A DNA stretch of 64,000 bases from Lachnospiraceae bacterium (GCA_015057375.1 SVEM01000002.1:85959-149958), one strand, 5' to 3'; positions 8,922 to 19,631 are shown, counted from the first letter of the stretch. Numbers and translations: made by a program. The notes: generated by a model not told the origin, from the letters alone.

Positions 8922-10148
8922 TCACCTCCTGATTCCCACTATTTTACGGATACGCAATAGCAAAGCAAATGCGTAGAAAACACCGGCATAAATAATAAGT
9001 CCAATAAAGCTAAAAACCGAGGTGTCAAAGGTAAAAAATGTCGCAAGATAACTTCTTACTATTCCTGTTGGTAAAAACGCCGCAAAATCCACAATTATTT
9101 TTGGGAATGCATATATCGGATACATACAGCCGGACACATAGCAAAGACCTATGGCCACAAAAAAATGAAGCAGAATTCCACTTACCAAATTGCTTGAAAG
9201 CTCAAACATAAAAATATTAAATGCCGATATCATTATAATAATCGGAACAAATTTAACAATAAGCCCTCTCCAGCCTTGAATTAATATTCCGCCTAACACT
9301 TCCGGTGCACATCTCTCTACAATAAAGCTCACAATCATTATCGCTACAACCAGCAAAAGCATGGTAATAAAATGCACACCATACTCACATCCCAGTTGTT
9401 TCCCGCAGGAATATCCCCGAGAAACCAACAAACGATTAAAAGCATAGTCTCTTTTTATATATAACACAGCAAACGGCATGCCCATAAGCACAAATAACAT
9501 CACATATATTACGCAGACATAATATTCGGTGGTAGACAAGCCATCAGCCACACCCAACTCATTTACTGAATAAAGTTCATTTCTCTGAAAAATAAAATCT
9601 GCATACTCAAGACTGATTTTATACACATGCCTGTAAGCCGTTTCTCCCAAATCATTACCGAAAAGAGCGTCGTTAACTCCGTACGTGCCTTTTTGAGAAT
9701 ACACCACTATATCTGTGACAAACGCCGTAATCTCCCTTTTTAAAATCGAGGCAATGCCCTCCATTCCGGAAGATGTAACATAAGTTACAGGTTCTATGTC
9801 ACCATAAACAGCTTTTTCCATAAACTCTTCGGGCAATACCACATAAGCGGATATGTCACCTTTTTCAAGTTCTCTGCGTGCCTGTGCTTCATCCATCTCA
9901 ACAAATTCTATCGAAAATCTGGCCTCATCAAACATCTGCAACGCTGCAAGACCCCAGCTTATATATTTGTTGTCAGTATCACCCGCAATGGCCACTGTAA
10001 AACGCGTATTATCTTCCCTGCCATCAAACATTGCAAGCAAACCAAAAAGAATGGTCACAAAGCCAATATACAATGTCACCGCCACTACTAAAGCAAGAGG
10101 AAAAATCTTTGACGCACGTTTGATTTGCAAATAAAAATATTTTTTCAT
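8922..10148 (-). CDS. ABC-2 type transporter permease
   Basis: 408 residues with the same architecture as its downstream neighbour: an N-terminal helix (LALVVAVTLYIGFVTILFGL), a long outside domain of about 180 residues, and five to six C-terminal helices. The two permeases probably form a heterodimer driven by the ATPase encoded immediately upstream (one base apart). Extracytoplasmic-domain exporters of this type handle drugs, peptides or lipids; nothing in the sequence fixes which. Confidence 0.82.
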   Translation of the reverse strand: MKKYFYLQIKRASKIFPLALVVAVTLYIGFVTILFGLLAMFDGREDNTRFTVAIAGDTDNKYISWGLAALQMFDEARFSIEFVEMDEAQARRELEKGDISAYVVLPEEFMEKAVYGDIEPVTYVTSSGMEGIASILKREITAFVTDIVVYSQKGTYGVNDALFGNDLGETAYRHVYKISLEYADFIFQRNELYSVNELGVADGLSTTEYYVCVIYVMLFVLMGMPFAVLYIKRDYAFNRLLVSRGYSCGKQLGCEYGVHFITMLLLVVAIMIVSFIVERCAPEVLGGILIQGWRGLIVKFVPIIIMISAFNIFMFELSSNLVSGILLHFFVAIGLCYVSGCMYPIYAFPKIIVDFAAFLPTGIVRSYLATFFTFDTSVFSFIGLIIYAGVFYAFALLLRIRKIVGIRR

Positions 10149-10149
10149 A

Positions 10150-10818
10150 CTATAAGCTCTTCACCAATTCTTCAATGTTACCGTTATACTCAAACCGAGT
10201 AAGCAGACCGTCCTTAATTATATACCACTCATCACAAAGCTCAAGTTCAAGCAGGTCATGCGTAGCAAGAAGGACTATGCCTCCCGCAGCTTTGTGCATT
10301 TTTATATACTCTGATATGTTTTGTTTGCAAACAATGTCAAGCGCCGCCATGGGTTCATCAAGCAATAAAACAGATGGCTTTTCTGCCACGGCACACCCGA
10401 TGGATAGACGCTTTTTCACGCCTCCTGACATTTTTGAAACAGTGGTTTTCAGAAACTCATCAATACCAAGGCTCTTAAGAAGCCCTTCTGCAAGTTCCTT
10501 CTTAAGAGTCTTTTTATCATACCATAGCAATAAATTATCATAGGCTGTGAGTTCTTCAATTAGCGGTGTTCCCTGAGGAACATATCCCACCAAACACGAA
10601 TAATCCGCAGAATATTTGAATAAATCATTTCCATCAAACAAAAAGCTACCGTCATCGGCAGGCTGGACACCGGCAAGTATTGAAAGAAGAGTTGACTTGC
10701 CACTTCCGTTACTACCTAATATACCTATACACTTCCCTGCGTCCACAACAAGATTAATTCCGTTCAGCACATATTTAGAACCATATTTTTTATGTATGTC
10801 TTTTATTTCAATATCCAT
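10150..10818 (-). CDS. ABC transporter ATP-binding protein
   Basis: 222 residues from the ATG at 10818, preceded by GGAG at 7 bases; an in-frame TTG four codons upstream is less likely. Complete nucleotide-binding domain: Walker A GSNGSGKST, Q-loop region VGYVPQGTP, signature MSGGVKKRLS, Walker B VLLLDEPMAALD and H-loop ATHD. It powers the two ABC-2 permeases encoded just downstream. The upstream gap of about 70 bases to the zinc-ribbon gene contains a stem-loop. Confidence 0.92.
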   Translation of the reverse strand: MDIEIKDIHKKYGSKYVLNGINLVVDAGKCIGILGSNGSGKSTLLSILAGVQPADDGSFLFDGNDLFKYSADYSCLVGYVPQGTPLIEELTAYDNLLLWYDKKTLKKELAEGLLKSLGIDEFLKTTVSKMSGGVKKRLSIGCAVAEKPSVLLLDEPMAALDIVCKQNISEYIKMHKAAGGIVLLATHDLLELELCDEWYIIKDGLLTRFEYNGNIEELVKSL

Positions 10819-10839
10819 AACAAACTCCAATAATGAATC

Positions 10840-10867
10840 TTGGCGCTGATTTTACAATCAACGCCAA
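10840..10867. other. Stem-loop between zinc-ribbon gene and ABC operon
   Basis: TTGGCG and CGCCAA bracket TGATT/AATCA with one mismatched pair and a 4-base loop. No long T-run follows on the minus strand, so it may be an mRNA processing or partial termination structure rather than a strong terminator. Confidence 0.45.
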
Positions 10868-10888
10868 AACATAGTTTAAACCACTTTT

Positions 10889-12769
10889 TTAATATACGCC
10901 CTCTAAGTCATAGTCTTCTAAATTGAAGTCCTCTAAATCGTAGTCTTCTAAATCGTAGTCTTCCATATCAAAATCTTCGTAATCATAATCCTCAAAATCA
11001 TAGTCTTCCATGTCATAATCTTCCATATCATAGTCATATGATGGATATAACATTGATTCAATAATGGCTATAAGATCTGAAGAAACTCCCAATCCTTCGA
11101 ACTTTTTAATCAAAGCATCAGTGTCAATACCTTCTAACCATTTGTCAATCTCATCTTCGCTATAAACATTCGCTGTATCTGGCAATTCTATCGGTGATGC
11201 TGCTACTTCTTTTCCGCTGAATGTTAAGCCCACAAAGATTTCGTCTCCGCTGATAAGATTAATGGCCGTTTCCGCTGAATCTTTAGATGACACACAGTTG
11301 ATTTCGAGTGCCAGATTTGCAATAGAAAGTACAGTTGCACCATCATCAGCAATTCCCATAGCCTCAAGAATCTCAGAAGAAGGCTTTATACGAATATTTC
11401 CATTGAGGTAATCAGTATTTGTTTTGAAATCAGTTACAACTACATCACAGAGTTTTTCCTCGTTGCTCTTAACAGAAAATTCTCCATTAACGGTATTTCC
11501 TTTTTCTGTTCCTGTACCGGCTACCGCTACCTCTGCAGCTTCTAATTCGAAAGCAAAATCTTTGCCGTCACTAACGAGCGCATAATATAAAATCTCTTCA
11601 TTATCTACTACTATCTTACGACCAACAATCTCATGATTAGCATCGACATAGTCAATCCATGAAACTGACGTATCATCTTCAGATGATGCCTCTTCAATAT
11701 CATTAATAGCACCTTCAATAGAGTCAAGGAACACATCATAAGCTATACCCGCATCATCATTCATATTTTTCTTCTCAAGGTATGCTGCTATATCTTCAAT
11801 ATACTTTTTAAGTTCCTTGTCAGCCTTAGCCGCCTCAAGCACAGCCTTTGCTATGTTTTTAGTATCTTCCTGCTCAATTTTAACTTCTAAGGTTGTGTAT
11901 TTCTTCTCAATACCGGAAACTTCCAAAACATCTGATGATTTTTCGATTTCATCCATGTTTTCAAAAATAATCTTTATGTATTTGTCAAGAAGCTTATTAA
12001 GTTCTTTCTCTGATGGCAAAACCTCTTTAAACTCAGGGTCGGAATAAAGCTCTGTAATTCCGACATAATCTTCATCTTCTAAAATCCCTGTACCAGTCTT
12101 AAGATATTTATCGCTCATAGAAAGAAACGCCATGAAGGTTTCACCTGATTCCAAATTCATGATCATATCCATGTCGACAAATGATTCCCCGTTAATATTT
12201 AAAGCGGCCGCTACCTTCTCAAGATTGTCCTTAAGATTTACGTTCATATCAAGAGTAACGGTGTTAAGCCACGAAAAATCCGAAGAAGGATCCAGTGTGC
12301 TCTCAAGTAATGAAAGTGCACTGTCGCCAACATTTAACTTAACAGACGTTTCAGCGGCGGCATCTAACTTTAAGCTATCAACAACAGTTCCATAGTATTC
12401 AGAAACTTCATCAGTCACAGAACCAAAAGCTTTACTTTCAACATACATAAAATACTTATCATTTGAACCGAAAGACTTAAGGAAGAAACCTTGTACCGTT
12501 TCAAAATTAGAAGCTACAGTTACAACCGCTATTAAAACAACCGCTACAACAGCAGCTATAATTGCCGCTAATTTTTTCTTAGGTTTTTTAACAGGAACAT
12601 CAACCTGCGGTTCCGCAAAATTAGGTTGTGCTATATTTTCATCAACAACAGGTCCTTCTGCCTGAGAGTTTTCAACAGGTTTGCCACACTCAGCACAGAA
12701 CACAGAATTTTCTTCAATTTCTTTTCCGCAAAATTTACATAACATTTCCACATACCAGCAGCAAAACAC
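10889..12769 (-). CDS. Zinc-ribbon membrane protein with acidic pentapeptide-repeat tail
   Basis: Up to 626 residues. An N-terminal zinc ribbon (C11xxC14 and C25xxC28) is followed by one membrane helix (about 67-87) and a long extracytoplasmic region of about 480 residues rich in Asp, Glu, Ser and Lys, of unknown function. The protein ends in nine tandem copies of a five-residue unit of the form Y/F-D-x-E-D (residues 580-624). The start is uncertain: GTG at 12769 has an AAAGGAAAAGGCA site, while ATG at 12745 gives the more typical ribbon N-terminus (MLCKFCGKEI). Transcribed in the same direction as the ABC operon, 70 bases upstream of it. I do not recognise the outside domain. Confidence 0.75.
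   Translation of the reverse strand: MFCCWYVEMLCKFCGKEIEENSVFCAECGKPVENSQAEGPVVDENIAQPNFAEPQVDVPVKKPKKKLAAIIAAVVAVVLIAVVTVASNFETVQGFFLKSFGSNDKYFMYVESKAFGSVTDEVSEYYGTVVDSLKLDAAAETSVKLNVGDSALSLLESTLDPSSDFSWLNTVTLDMNVNLKDNLEKVAAALNINGESFVDMDMIMNLESGETFMAFLSMSDKYLKTGTGILEDEDYVGITELYSDPEFKEVLPSEKELNKLLDKYIKIIFENMDEIEKSSDVLEVSGIEKKYTTLEVKIEQEDTKNIAKAVLEAAKADKELKKYIEDIAAYLEKKNMNDDAGIAYDVFLDSIEGAINDIEEASSEDDTSVSWIDYVDANHEIVGRKIVVDNEEILYYALVSDGKDFAFELEAAEVAVAGTGTEKGNTVNGEFSVKSNEEKLCDVVVTDFKTNTDYLNGNIRIKPSSEILEAMGIADDGATVLSIANLALEINCVSSKDSAETAINLISGDEIFVGLTFSGKEVAASPIELPDTANVYSEDEIDKWLEGIDTDALIKKFEGLGVSSDLIAIIESMLYPSYDYDMEDYDMEDYDFEDYDYEDFDMEDYDLEDYDLEDFNLEDYDLEGVY
10898..11032 (-). repeat. 15-bp tandem repeats encoding the acidic tail
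   Basis: Nine imperfect 15-bp units encode Y/F-D-x-E-D. Units differ by scattered substitutions, mostly in the variable third codon (Met, Leu, Phe, Tyr), so the array is degenerate rather than freshly amplified. Confidence 0.85.
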
Positions 12770-12801
12770 TGCCTTTTCCTTTCTTTTTTTAGTTAATTAT
12801 A

Positions 12802-13734
12802 TCATGCGCGTTTTGAAAAGACAACATTCCAATAATCCCTGCCAAATGCCACCCATTCTGCCAAAACACAAACGGGAATTGCTACAAAAATATCTACTAC
12901 AGAATGCTGCTTAACAAATGCCACAGATACACACACAAGGATACAAAATACCGTAATAAAAACCTTACACCTTTTGGATGCCATTCGTTCCTTTAACCAC
13001 ACAGAAGCAATTCCTACGGAATATGCCACATGAAGAGACGGACATACATTTGTGCTTGTATCAGCCGTATATATCAATCCCATAATATCTGTAAAAATGT
13101 TCTCCCTTACAAACATGTACGGTCGCAAATCCTGTCGATTCGGAAATACGATATAGATTACCATGGCTGTAATTTGAGTAACAATAATAAATTTCATTAA
13201 CCTTTTGAAATTATCCGGATTATATAAAGCAAAATATATCAGCGAAACAACAATTAATATGTACCATCCCACATACGGAATTACGAAATATTCACAAAAA
13301 GGAACAATATCATCTAATACACAATGAACCGGAACACATCGCTCCCGAGGAATCAAATTTTCTGTTAGAAAATACAAGATAAAATATCCTACCCATCCCA
13401 ACAGATACAACAGATGATTAAACTCCGGCTGATTAATTTTTGAAAGTCTAAAGGTGCGATAGTCGACTACCGGTTTTCTCCATTTTTCTTTCGGAATCTC
13501 CGGCACCTTATCCGTTTCCTTATTAGTTAAATAATATTTCTTTGGAATATTTCTATACGGCACTACAGTGTGTTCCGGCAATGCTCTTGCCATTTCCGTA
13601 ATCATCTCAGACAAACAGGTACAAATCCGTTTTCTTTCCTCTTCAATTGGCTTCTGACTATCAAAAACAATACCTTTTCCAAAATACATTTTTCTCATCT
13701 TTCTCAGGGAAAATAACAATATTAGCACCCTCAT
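12802..13734 (-). CDS. PAP2 phosphatase fused to the tail of a broken acyltransferase
   Basis: 310-residue ORF. Residues about 14-75 (MYFGKGIVFDSQ, through PEHTVVPYRNIPKK) look like the end of a 1-acylglycerol-3-phosphate acyltransferase whose beginning is the next ORF in another frame. From about residue 85 it is a membrane PAP2-superfamily phosphatase with NRQDLRP, CPSLHVAYS and VKQHSVVDIF corresponding to the three catalytic motifs, and six predicted helices. PAP2 domains dephosphorylate lipid phosphates. Possible starts are ATGs at 13734 or near 13700, both created by the frame shift, so expression of the PAP2 part is uncertain. Related bacteria carry these as two separate adjacent genes (from memory of the families). 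Confidence 0.7.
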   Translation of the reverse strand: MRVLILLFSLRKMRKMYFGKGIVFDSQKPIEEERKRICTCLSEMITEMARALPEHTVVPYRNIPKKYYLTNKETDKVPEIPKEKWRKPVVDYRTFRLSKINQPEFNHLLYLLGWVGYFILYFLTENLIPRERCVPVHCVLDDIVPFCEYFVIPYVGWYILIVVSLIYFALYNPDNFKRLMKFIIVTQITAMVIYIVFPNRQDLRPYMFVRENIFTDIMGLIYTADTSTNVCPSLHVAYSVGIASVWLKERMASKRCKVFITVFCILVCVSVAFVKQHSVVDIFVAIPVCVLAEWVAFGRDYWNVVFSKRA

Positions 13735-14134
13735 TTAACTTTTGAATTGTACTTTTAAACGTTGCCATAATCCGCATATCCCTATATACCGGAATTGTAC
13801 GGGCATTATTAAAAATAAGTTCTGCAAGAGGTGCAATTATATGAGATAAAATCCTGTAAAACGGATGTGACCATTTCGGCTTCTGTGCCCAAAAATCATT
13901 AAAAGCATATTCCGGCACTTCTTTTCGGTTCATCATCTGACCGGCACACCAGGTATAACAATTCTCGGGAAGAAAAAAATCTCCTGCTATAGGTCCATTC
14001 ATCTGAGTATGGTTACCTACAATAACCGCATTGTTTTCCGGCAAATTTTCCTGACCGACAACTTCTATTTTCCCATAACATATCCTTACAATTTCTTTAA
14101 GAATACGAAATAACAATGTAGGTTTTTTCTGCAT
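13661..14134 (-). pseudogene. Acyltransferase (PlsC-like), internally deleted and frameshifted
   Basis: The reading frame starts well at 14134 (GAGGCGAAAGAAAG site) and shows PlsC-like features: EVVGQENLPENNAVIVGNHT, GPIAGDFFLPENCY and NIVIFPEKDE, the last being the block III region. After FPEKDE the frame runs out within ten codons, while the expected C-terminal segment (KMYFGKGIVF onward) continues in a second frame from about 13690. The roughly 40 residues that normally join these two parts are absent, so this is a deletion plus frameshift, not a simple sequencing slip. Its product would have made phosphatidic acid from lysophosphatidic acid or a related lipid. Confidence 0.7.
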
Positions 14135-14179
14135 CTTTCTTTCGCCTCTTTGCTAATCAATTTACATTCACTATCCTGG

Positions 14180-15040
14180 CTATTCTTTGCCTGCTATAAA
14201 TAAGACTCCCAATGTTCCCGGTCCGCAATGGCTGGTTATTACACTTCCTGCTCTTGTAATAAGTATTTCTTCAAACCAGCCCATTTCCTCAAGCTGATTC
14301 CTAACCATATCGATAATACTTTGCTCGCAACCTGAATGTGTAATAAACACTCTTTCTTTATTCGCAGTTTTTAATTCATTTTTCAGATCTTCAACATACT
14401 CTCTGATGACCTTATCCATTTTCCCACGATACTTCTTACCCGGCTGCATTTTCCCGTCTACAACAGATATATACGGATGCAGCTTTAATGTACTTCCGGC
14501 AAACGCTGCCACTCCACTACAGCGGCCTCCTCTGTATAAATAAGTTAAGGTATCTACTACAAAACTTGCTCTCACAAATGGCTGCAACGATAAAATATGT
14601 TCTTTAATCTCCTGTGCTGTCTTTCCCTGCTCAGCAAGAATTGCGGCCTCGATTATTTGCAATCCAATTCCTGTTGATAAATTTCGGGAATCTATCACAA
14701 AAACCCTCTCCTCTGCCTCTAATTCATTTGCGGCCATCCTCATCACGCTTGCACAAGAGGACATATCTTCAGAAATACAGAAGCAAATTACTTCTTTATG
14801 TGTTAAAAGTTGCTTTTCCAAACATTCTTTTGCTTCAAATGGCGATAATGCAGATGTCTTTGGCGTCGCCTTATTTGCATCCGACCATTCATAAATTTGC
14901 TCCGGAGTTATATTGACTCCGTCTGAATATTCATCCTCTCCCAAATGAATATGCAAAGGAAATGTTGTTATTTTATACTTTTCCAATAACTCTGCAGATA
15001 AATCACAGGTACTGTCTGAAATGATTGCTACCGTTCTCAT
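14180..15040 (-). CDS. DegV family fatty-acid-binding protein
   Basis: 286 residues from the ATG at 15040, which has AGAGGAT 7 bases upstream; an earlier ATG at 15073 would add 11 unusual residues. DegV signature: N-terminal VAIISDSTCDLS, then HLGEDEYSDGVNI, KTSALSPFEAKE and the lipid-pocket segment VDTLTYLYRGGRCSG. The C-terminus reads THSGCEQ and VITSHCGPGTLGV, typical of the family. DegV proteins bind a fatty acid and, as FakB, hand it to the FakA kinase for phospholipid synthesis; no fakA lies in this window. Confidence 0.9.
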   Translation of the reverse strand: MRTVAIISDSTCDLSAELLEKYKITTFPLHIHLGEDEYSDGVNITPEQIYEWSDANKATPKTSALSPFEAKECLEKQLLTHKEVICFCISEDMSSCASVMRMAANELEAEERVFVIDSRNLSTGIGLQIIEAAILAEQGKTAQEIKEHILSLQPFVRASFVVDTLTYLYRGGRCSGVAAFAGSTLKLHPYISVVDGKMQPGKKYRGKMDKVIREYVEDLKNELKTANKERVFITHSGCEQSIIDMVRNQLEEMGWFEEILITRAGSVITSHCGPGTLGVLFIAGKE

Positions 15041-15104
15041 ATTATATCCTCTCTCGTTCATCTTTTTATACATGAAGCAACCTTAAGTGTTTTCTCAGAA
15101 TTTC

Positions 15105-16067
15105 CTACAAAATCAACGGGCTTATCTGTATATTAAACTCCTCTGCCCATAATTTGTACTGTGTTTCGAATACAGTTCTTTGTGACTGTGAAATTATTTC
15201 TTCTTTCTTCTGTGCGGTAAGGCTCTCCTCGTTTTCATTTACACAGTAAATAACGTAACATCCGGTCCCGGTTGTTAAAACGCCGCTCATTTCTCCTGTA
15301 TGAAGTGAAAGAGCCGTCTCCGCAAATGCTACATTTTCATAGTCGCGGCCAATAATCATTTCGCAGCTTTCCGCATCAGTATTTGCTCTTGCAACAGAAA
15401 GAAAATCTCCGCTTTTTACCGCTTTCTGTCTAAGCTTCTCAGCCTTATCAATATCTCCTGATGCAATGTAGAGATACTGGATGCTTGTCTGTCTTACATC
15501 TTCATCGCTTATATTGGTATCTACTGCACCGATACAAGCATTGTATACTCTCTCGGCAATTTCATTTTCCATATATACATTTGCTAACGAATCGATGGTA
15601 AGCTTATATTCCTGCTTATCCTCCTCTGATGCGCTCTGATATATGGTCTCGACATATTTTCTGATGTCTTCTTTTTCATCTGTTCCCAGCGAAATGCCGT
15701 AATTTTCAGCCTTGCAGGAAATAATTTTAAGCTCTGAAATAAGACTTATCGCCTGTTCTTTTGCCACGTCCTTAAAGCTTCTGTTTTCCGAAAGGGTATA
15801 GTTCCATATGTCACCGCCGATGGAATTCTGATACTTTGTCTTAAGAATGTACATGTAAACAAGATATTCCGCATAAGTTGCAGTCTGCTCTCCAACGGCC
15901 ACAACAACTGAGTCCGCAGAAAGCTCCTTCTCCTCTACGGCAGCAGCGTCCTTTGCATCTTCATTTTCGGAAGTTATCACTATATTGTTATTATCCTTCT
16001 TGCAGCCGGCAAGTGTAGCGGTGATAAATACACATATCATTGCCATGCACATTATTTTCTTAAACAT
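15105..16067 (-). CDS. PpiC-type peptidyl-prolyl isomerase lipoprotein
   Basis: 320 residues. A lipoprotein signal peptide with lipobox TLAGC (Cys at about 22) is followed by an acidic linker, a SurA/PrsA-like N-terminal helical region (VGEQTATYAEYLVYMYIL) and a weakly conserved parvulin region around YENVAFAETALSLHTGEMSG and TGCYVIYCVNE (about 235-290). It should act outside the membrane in folding of exported proteins. The start follows the mfd stop directly, and the GGAGGAG site lies inside the end of mfd, so mfd and this gene form an operon. Isomerase activity is inferred; the domain is degenerate. Confidence 0.78.
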   Translation of the reverse strand: MFKKIMCMAMICVFITATLAGCKKDNNNIVITSENEDAKDAAAVEEKELSADSVVVAVGEQTATYAEYLVYMYILKTKYQNSIGGDIWNYTLSENRSFKDVAKEQAISLISELKIISCKAENYGISLGTDEKEDIRKYVETIYQSASEEDKQEYKLTIDSLANVYMENEIAERVYNACIGAVDTNISDEDVRQTSIQYLYIASGDIDKAEKLRQKAVKSGDFLSVARANTDAESCEMIIGRDYENVAFAETALSLHTGEMSGVLTTGTGCYVIYCVNENEESLTAQKKEEIISQSQRTVFETQYKLWAEEFNIQISPLIL

Positions 16068-19000
16068 CTATTGCTCCTCCTCAATAATCAGCTGCTTCAT
16101 AGCCTCAAGCAACTCCCTTATTCGCTCAAACAAATTCTCAGAATCAGCAAGCCTGTATACAAACTTCGGTTTTCCTTCCTTAACAAATGTCATTCTCTTG
16201 CCGAATTCTGCAAGGAATGCAGGAATTTTTGTAATGTCAAACGGCGCATTTTCATACAGCATAAATGTAATGATATCTTTCGGTTTCTTGTCTCTGAGAC
16301 TTGACTTGTCTTTTCTGTGCGAAACCTGTGTTACATAAACCTCATGCGCCATATGCTTAATTAGCGCAATCTCCATAAGGTTATGCACCGCGTCAGGAAA
16401 ATGTCCGAATCTGTCCACAAGCTCATCCTTGCAGTCCGACATCTCGTCCATCGTTTCTATGTCAGATATTCGTTTATACATCTCAAGCTTATGAAATTCA
16501 CTTTTAATGTATGAAGTCGGAATGTACGCATCCACTTCCATCTCAACTGTTGTATCATAAGTCAGAATATTTTCTTTCTTCTCACCTTTAAGTGCAAGCA
16601 CCGCCTCATTTAACATCTTACAGTACAAATCATATCCCACTGCTTCGATGTGTCCGTGCTGTTCAGCGCCTAAGATATTTCCGGCACCTCTTATCTCAAG
16701 ATCCCGCATTGCAATCTTAAATCCGCTGCCAAGGTCGGTAAATTCTTTTATTGCAGACAATCTTTTCTCTGCATCCTCTTTGAGCATCTTGTCCCTTTTA
16801 TACATAAGAAATGCATATGCCGTACGATTAGACCTTCCGACACGGCCTCTCAACTGGTAAAGCTGTGACAGTCCCATGCGGTCTGCTTCATCAATAATTA
16901 TTGTATTCACATTTGAAATATCAAGTCCCGTCTCGATAATCGTTGTCGAAACAAGCACATCTATATCTCCGTGTATAAAATCAAACATGATGCCCTCAAG
17001 CACACGCTCGCTCATCTGTCCATGTGCAAATGTAACGTTTGCTTCAGGCACAAGCTTTGCAACCATATTTGTTATTACATCAATGTTATTTACACGGTTA
17101 TAAACGTAATATACCTGTCCGCCTCTCGCAAGCTCTCTTGTAATCGCCTCTCTTATTATCTCATCATTGTGCTCCATAACAAATGTCTGCACAGGCAGTC
17201 TGTCCATCGGCGGCTCTTCAAGTATGCTCATATCGCGGATGCCAACAAGGCTCATATGCAAGGTTCTCGGTATCGGCGTTGCAGACAATGTCAGCACGTC
17301 AATATCTTCCTTCATCTTCTTAATCTTTTCCTTATGAGACACACCAAAACGCTGTTCCTCGTCTATAATCAAAAGCCCCAGATCCCTAAACTCCACATCC
17401 TTTGAAAGCAGACGATGCGTTCCGATAACAATATCCATATTGCCCTTTTTAAGTGCCTGAAGAGTCTTCTTAACCTGAGCAGGCGTACGGAATCTCGAAA
17501 GCATCTCAATATTAATCGGAAAATCCTTCATTCTCTGTACAAATGTATTGTAATGCTGCTGGGCAAGTATAGTTGTCGGCACAAGATACGCAACCTGTTT
17601 CCCGTCAGACACAGCTTTAAAAGCTGCTCTTATTGCAACCTCTGTTTTACCGTAACCGACATCTCCGCAAATAAGTCTGTCCATAATGCGGTTGCTTTCC
17701 ATATCACGTTTTGTATCTTCTATTGCACTTAACTGGTCTTCTGTCTCTTCATATGGAAACAGCTCCTCAAACTCTGTCTGCCATACAGTATCTTCCCCAT
17801 AACGGTAGCCTTTTTTCTCCTGTCTCTTTGCATACAAAGTAACGAGTTCCTGCGCGATATCCTTTATCTCTGAACGCACTCTCGCCTTTGTATTATTCCA
17901 TTCCGGCGAACCAAGCTTGTTAAGCTTCGGCTTTCTCTTGCCATCCTCCGCTGAACCCGAATACTTCTGGAGTGCCGAAAGCCCTGTTGCCGGAATATAC
18001 AGAACACCGTCCTTAGCATATTCTATAGTCAGGTAATCCTTGATAATTCTGTCAACCTCAATCTTCTTTATACCACGGTAAATACCAAGTCCATGACTTT
18101 CATGTACAACATAATCACCAACCGCAAGCTCCGAAAAACTCTGGATGGCCTTGCCGTTATATCTTTTCTTTTTCTTTCTGACCTTTTTATCGCCAAAAAT
18201 ATCCGCTTCCGTAATAACGGCAAAACGAATCTGCGGATAGTAAAATCCTTTATGAACGGCACCGTATGCCGTCATTATCTCTCCCGGATTAAGCTCCCTG
18301 TTGCTGTCTTCGCTGTAAAATGCCTCTATACCATACCCTGCAAGATCCGATACAAGCCTTTTTGCCCTCGTACTTCCCGGTGCCAGAATAAGAATCCTAT
18401 ACCCATTCTTCTTCCATCTTTCAAGGTCCTTAACCATAATTTCAAATCGACCGTTATAAGACGCAACCGCCTGAACACTGAACGAATATACCTCTTCATA
18501 CGCCATATGCTTCGGCCTTGTATCCATCGTTGACAGCATAACAACATTACGGTTAGCAAGCTTTCCGTATATCTCTGCCGCCTTATAAATAACCTTCATC
18601 TGCCCCGGAATAATATATCCCTGTGAAAGCCTGCTCTTCATGCTTTCTTCAAACTCAAACTCTATTGCCTCACCATGCTCATAACTCATGTTTGGCTCAT
18701 CTATAAAATAAACCGTCTCATCTGCCGGAAAATAATCATAAAACGACTCTGTCTGATCATAAAAATAGTGCAAATAGCTTTCAAGCCCCGCCATACCCTT
18801 ATAGTATTCAAGATTCTCCTTTAACTGATCAAATGTCTGCCACAGCTTTGCCGCCGCCTGCATATTATGAGCCTTGCGAAACTTCTCATCATTTGCCTTA
18901 ATCTCTTCTTCAATACGTGCAAGTCCGCGGGCTATTCTGTCTTCATCTGCCATGACCTCTGTTGCGGAATATAATGAAAAATCATGCACCTCTTCAATTG

Positions 19001-19631
19001 AGCGCTGACTCTCTACATCAAAGGAATGAATCGAACTTATCGTATCGCCCCACAGTTCAATTCTGTACGGGACCTCCTCAGTAAGCGGAAATATATCCAC
19101 AATACCGCCACGGATTGCAAACTCTCCCGGCATATTTACCTGTGCGGCATATTCGTATCCAAGAGTATACAACTCATTTCTCAGATTATCAGTATCTATA
19201 TCTTCATCTATAACAAACTCCATTATACTGTGCTGATAGGAATTAAGCGGAACACAGTGTTCCATTCCGCAGTCGAGAGTTGTTATAATAACAGCCTCTT
19301 TCTGCTCTAAAATGTTTCTGATAACATTCATTCGCTCCTGTACAATCGCACGGCCGTGAACATCAGCACTGTAAAAAATAATATCTTTTGAAGGATAGTA
19401 AAAAACAGGCACCTTATACAACTTCATATCGTCGTAAAGCTCCCTCGCCTTAATTTCACTATATGTTATTATCACCTTATATCTATATCCTTCTCCCAAA
19501 CCATTTATAACATGGCACTTTTGCGTATCAACGCATCCGGATATATATAGAGGCGTCTTTTTTCTTTTAAGACTGACCCTTGCCTCTTCGAATTCAGCAA
19601 GTTCATGTAAGGGTTGTGTTAATGCCTTCAA
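16068..19631 (-). CDS. mfd: Transcription-repair coupling factor
   Basis: 1187 residues, full length for Mfd, the translocase that removes RNA polymerase stalled at DNA lesions and recruits UvrA. Visible: UvrB-like N-terminal module ([15 protein letters not shown]), RNA-polymerase interaction region ([18 protein letters not shown]), Walker [10 protein letters not shown], the DEEQRFG box, [12 protein letters not shown], and the QLRGRVGRS motif VI followed by the TRG region. The predicted start is a TTG at 19631 with AGGAAGAG upstream. It sits between pth and a lipoprotein gene, the usual Firmicute order pth-mfd-prsA-like. Confidence 0.96.
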   Translation of the reverse strand: MKALTQPLHELAEFEEARVSLKRKKTPLYISGCVDTQKCHVINGLGEGYRYKVIITYSEIKARELYDDMKLYKVPVFYYPSKDIIFYSADVHGRAIVQERMNVIRNILEQKEAVIITTLDCGMEHCVPLNSYQHSIMEFVIDEDIDTDNLRNELYTLGYEYAAQVNMPGEFAIRGGIVDIFPLTEEVPYRIELWGDTISSIHSFDVESQRSIEEVHDFSLYSATEVMADEDRIARGLARIEEEIKANDEKFRKAHNMQAAAKLWQTFDQLKENLEYYKGMAGLESYLHYFYDQTESFYDYFPADETVYFIDEPNMSYEHGEAIEFEFEESMKSRLSQGYIIPGQMKVIYKAAEIYGKLANRNVVMLSTMDTRPKHMAYEEVYSFSVQAVASYNGRFEIMVKDLERWKKNGYRILILAPGSTRAKRLVSDLAGYGIEAFYSEDSNRELNPGEIMTAYGAVHKGFYYPQIRFAVITEADIFGDKKVRKKKKRYNGKAIQSFSELAVGDYVVHESHGLGIYRGIKKIEVDRIIKDYLTIEYAKDGVLYIPATGLSALQKYSGSAEDGKRKPKLNKLGSPEWNNTKARVRSEIKDIAQELVTLYAKRQEKKGYRYGEDTVWQTEFEELFPYEETEDQLSAIEDTKRDMESNRIMDRLICGDVGYGKTEVAIRAAFKAVSDGKQVAYLVPTTILAQQHYNTFVQRMKDFPINIEMLSRFRTPAQVKKTLQALKKGNMDIVIGTHRLLSKDVEFRDLGLLIIDEEQRFGVSHKEKIKKMKEDIDVLTLSATPIPRTLHMSLVGIRDMSILEEPPMDRLPVQTFVMEHNDEIIREAITRELARGGQVYYVYNRVNNIDVITNMVAKLVPEANVTFAHGQMSERVLEGIMFDFIHGDIDVLVSTTIIETGLDISNVNTIIIDEADRMGLSQLYQLRGRVGRSNRTAYAFLMYKRDKMLKEDAEKRLSAIKEFTDLGSGFKIAMRDLEIRGAGNILGAEQHGHIEAVGYDLYCKMLNEAVLALKGEKKENILTYDTTVEMEVDAYIPTSYIKSEFHKLEMYKRISDIETMDEMSDCKDELVDRFGHFPDAVHNLMEIALIKHMAHEVYVTQVSHRKDKSSLRDKKPKDIITFMLYENAPFDITKIPAFLAEFGKRMTFVKEGKPKFVYRLADSENLFERIRELLEAMKQLIIEEEQ

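Noticed and set aside
10898..11032. CRISPR-like array
   Set aside because: The 15-bp repeats are in frame, have no spacers, and encode a protein tail.
12769..12801. A separate small gene upstream of the zinc-ribbon protein
   Set aside because: The gap is about 30 bases with only a T-run and an AT-rich stretch.
18068..18562. Antisense frames inside mfd
   Set aside because: They shadow a full-length conserved gene and have basic, random-looking products.
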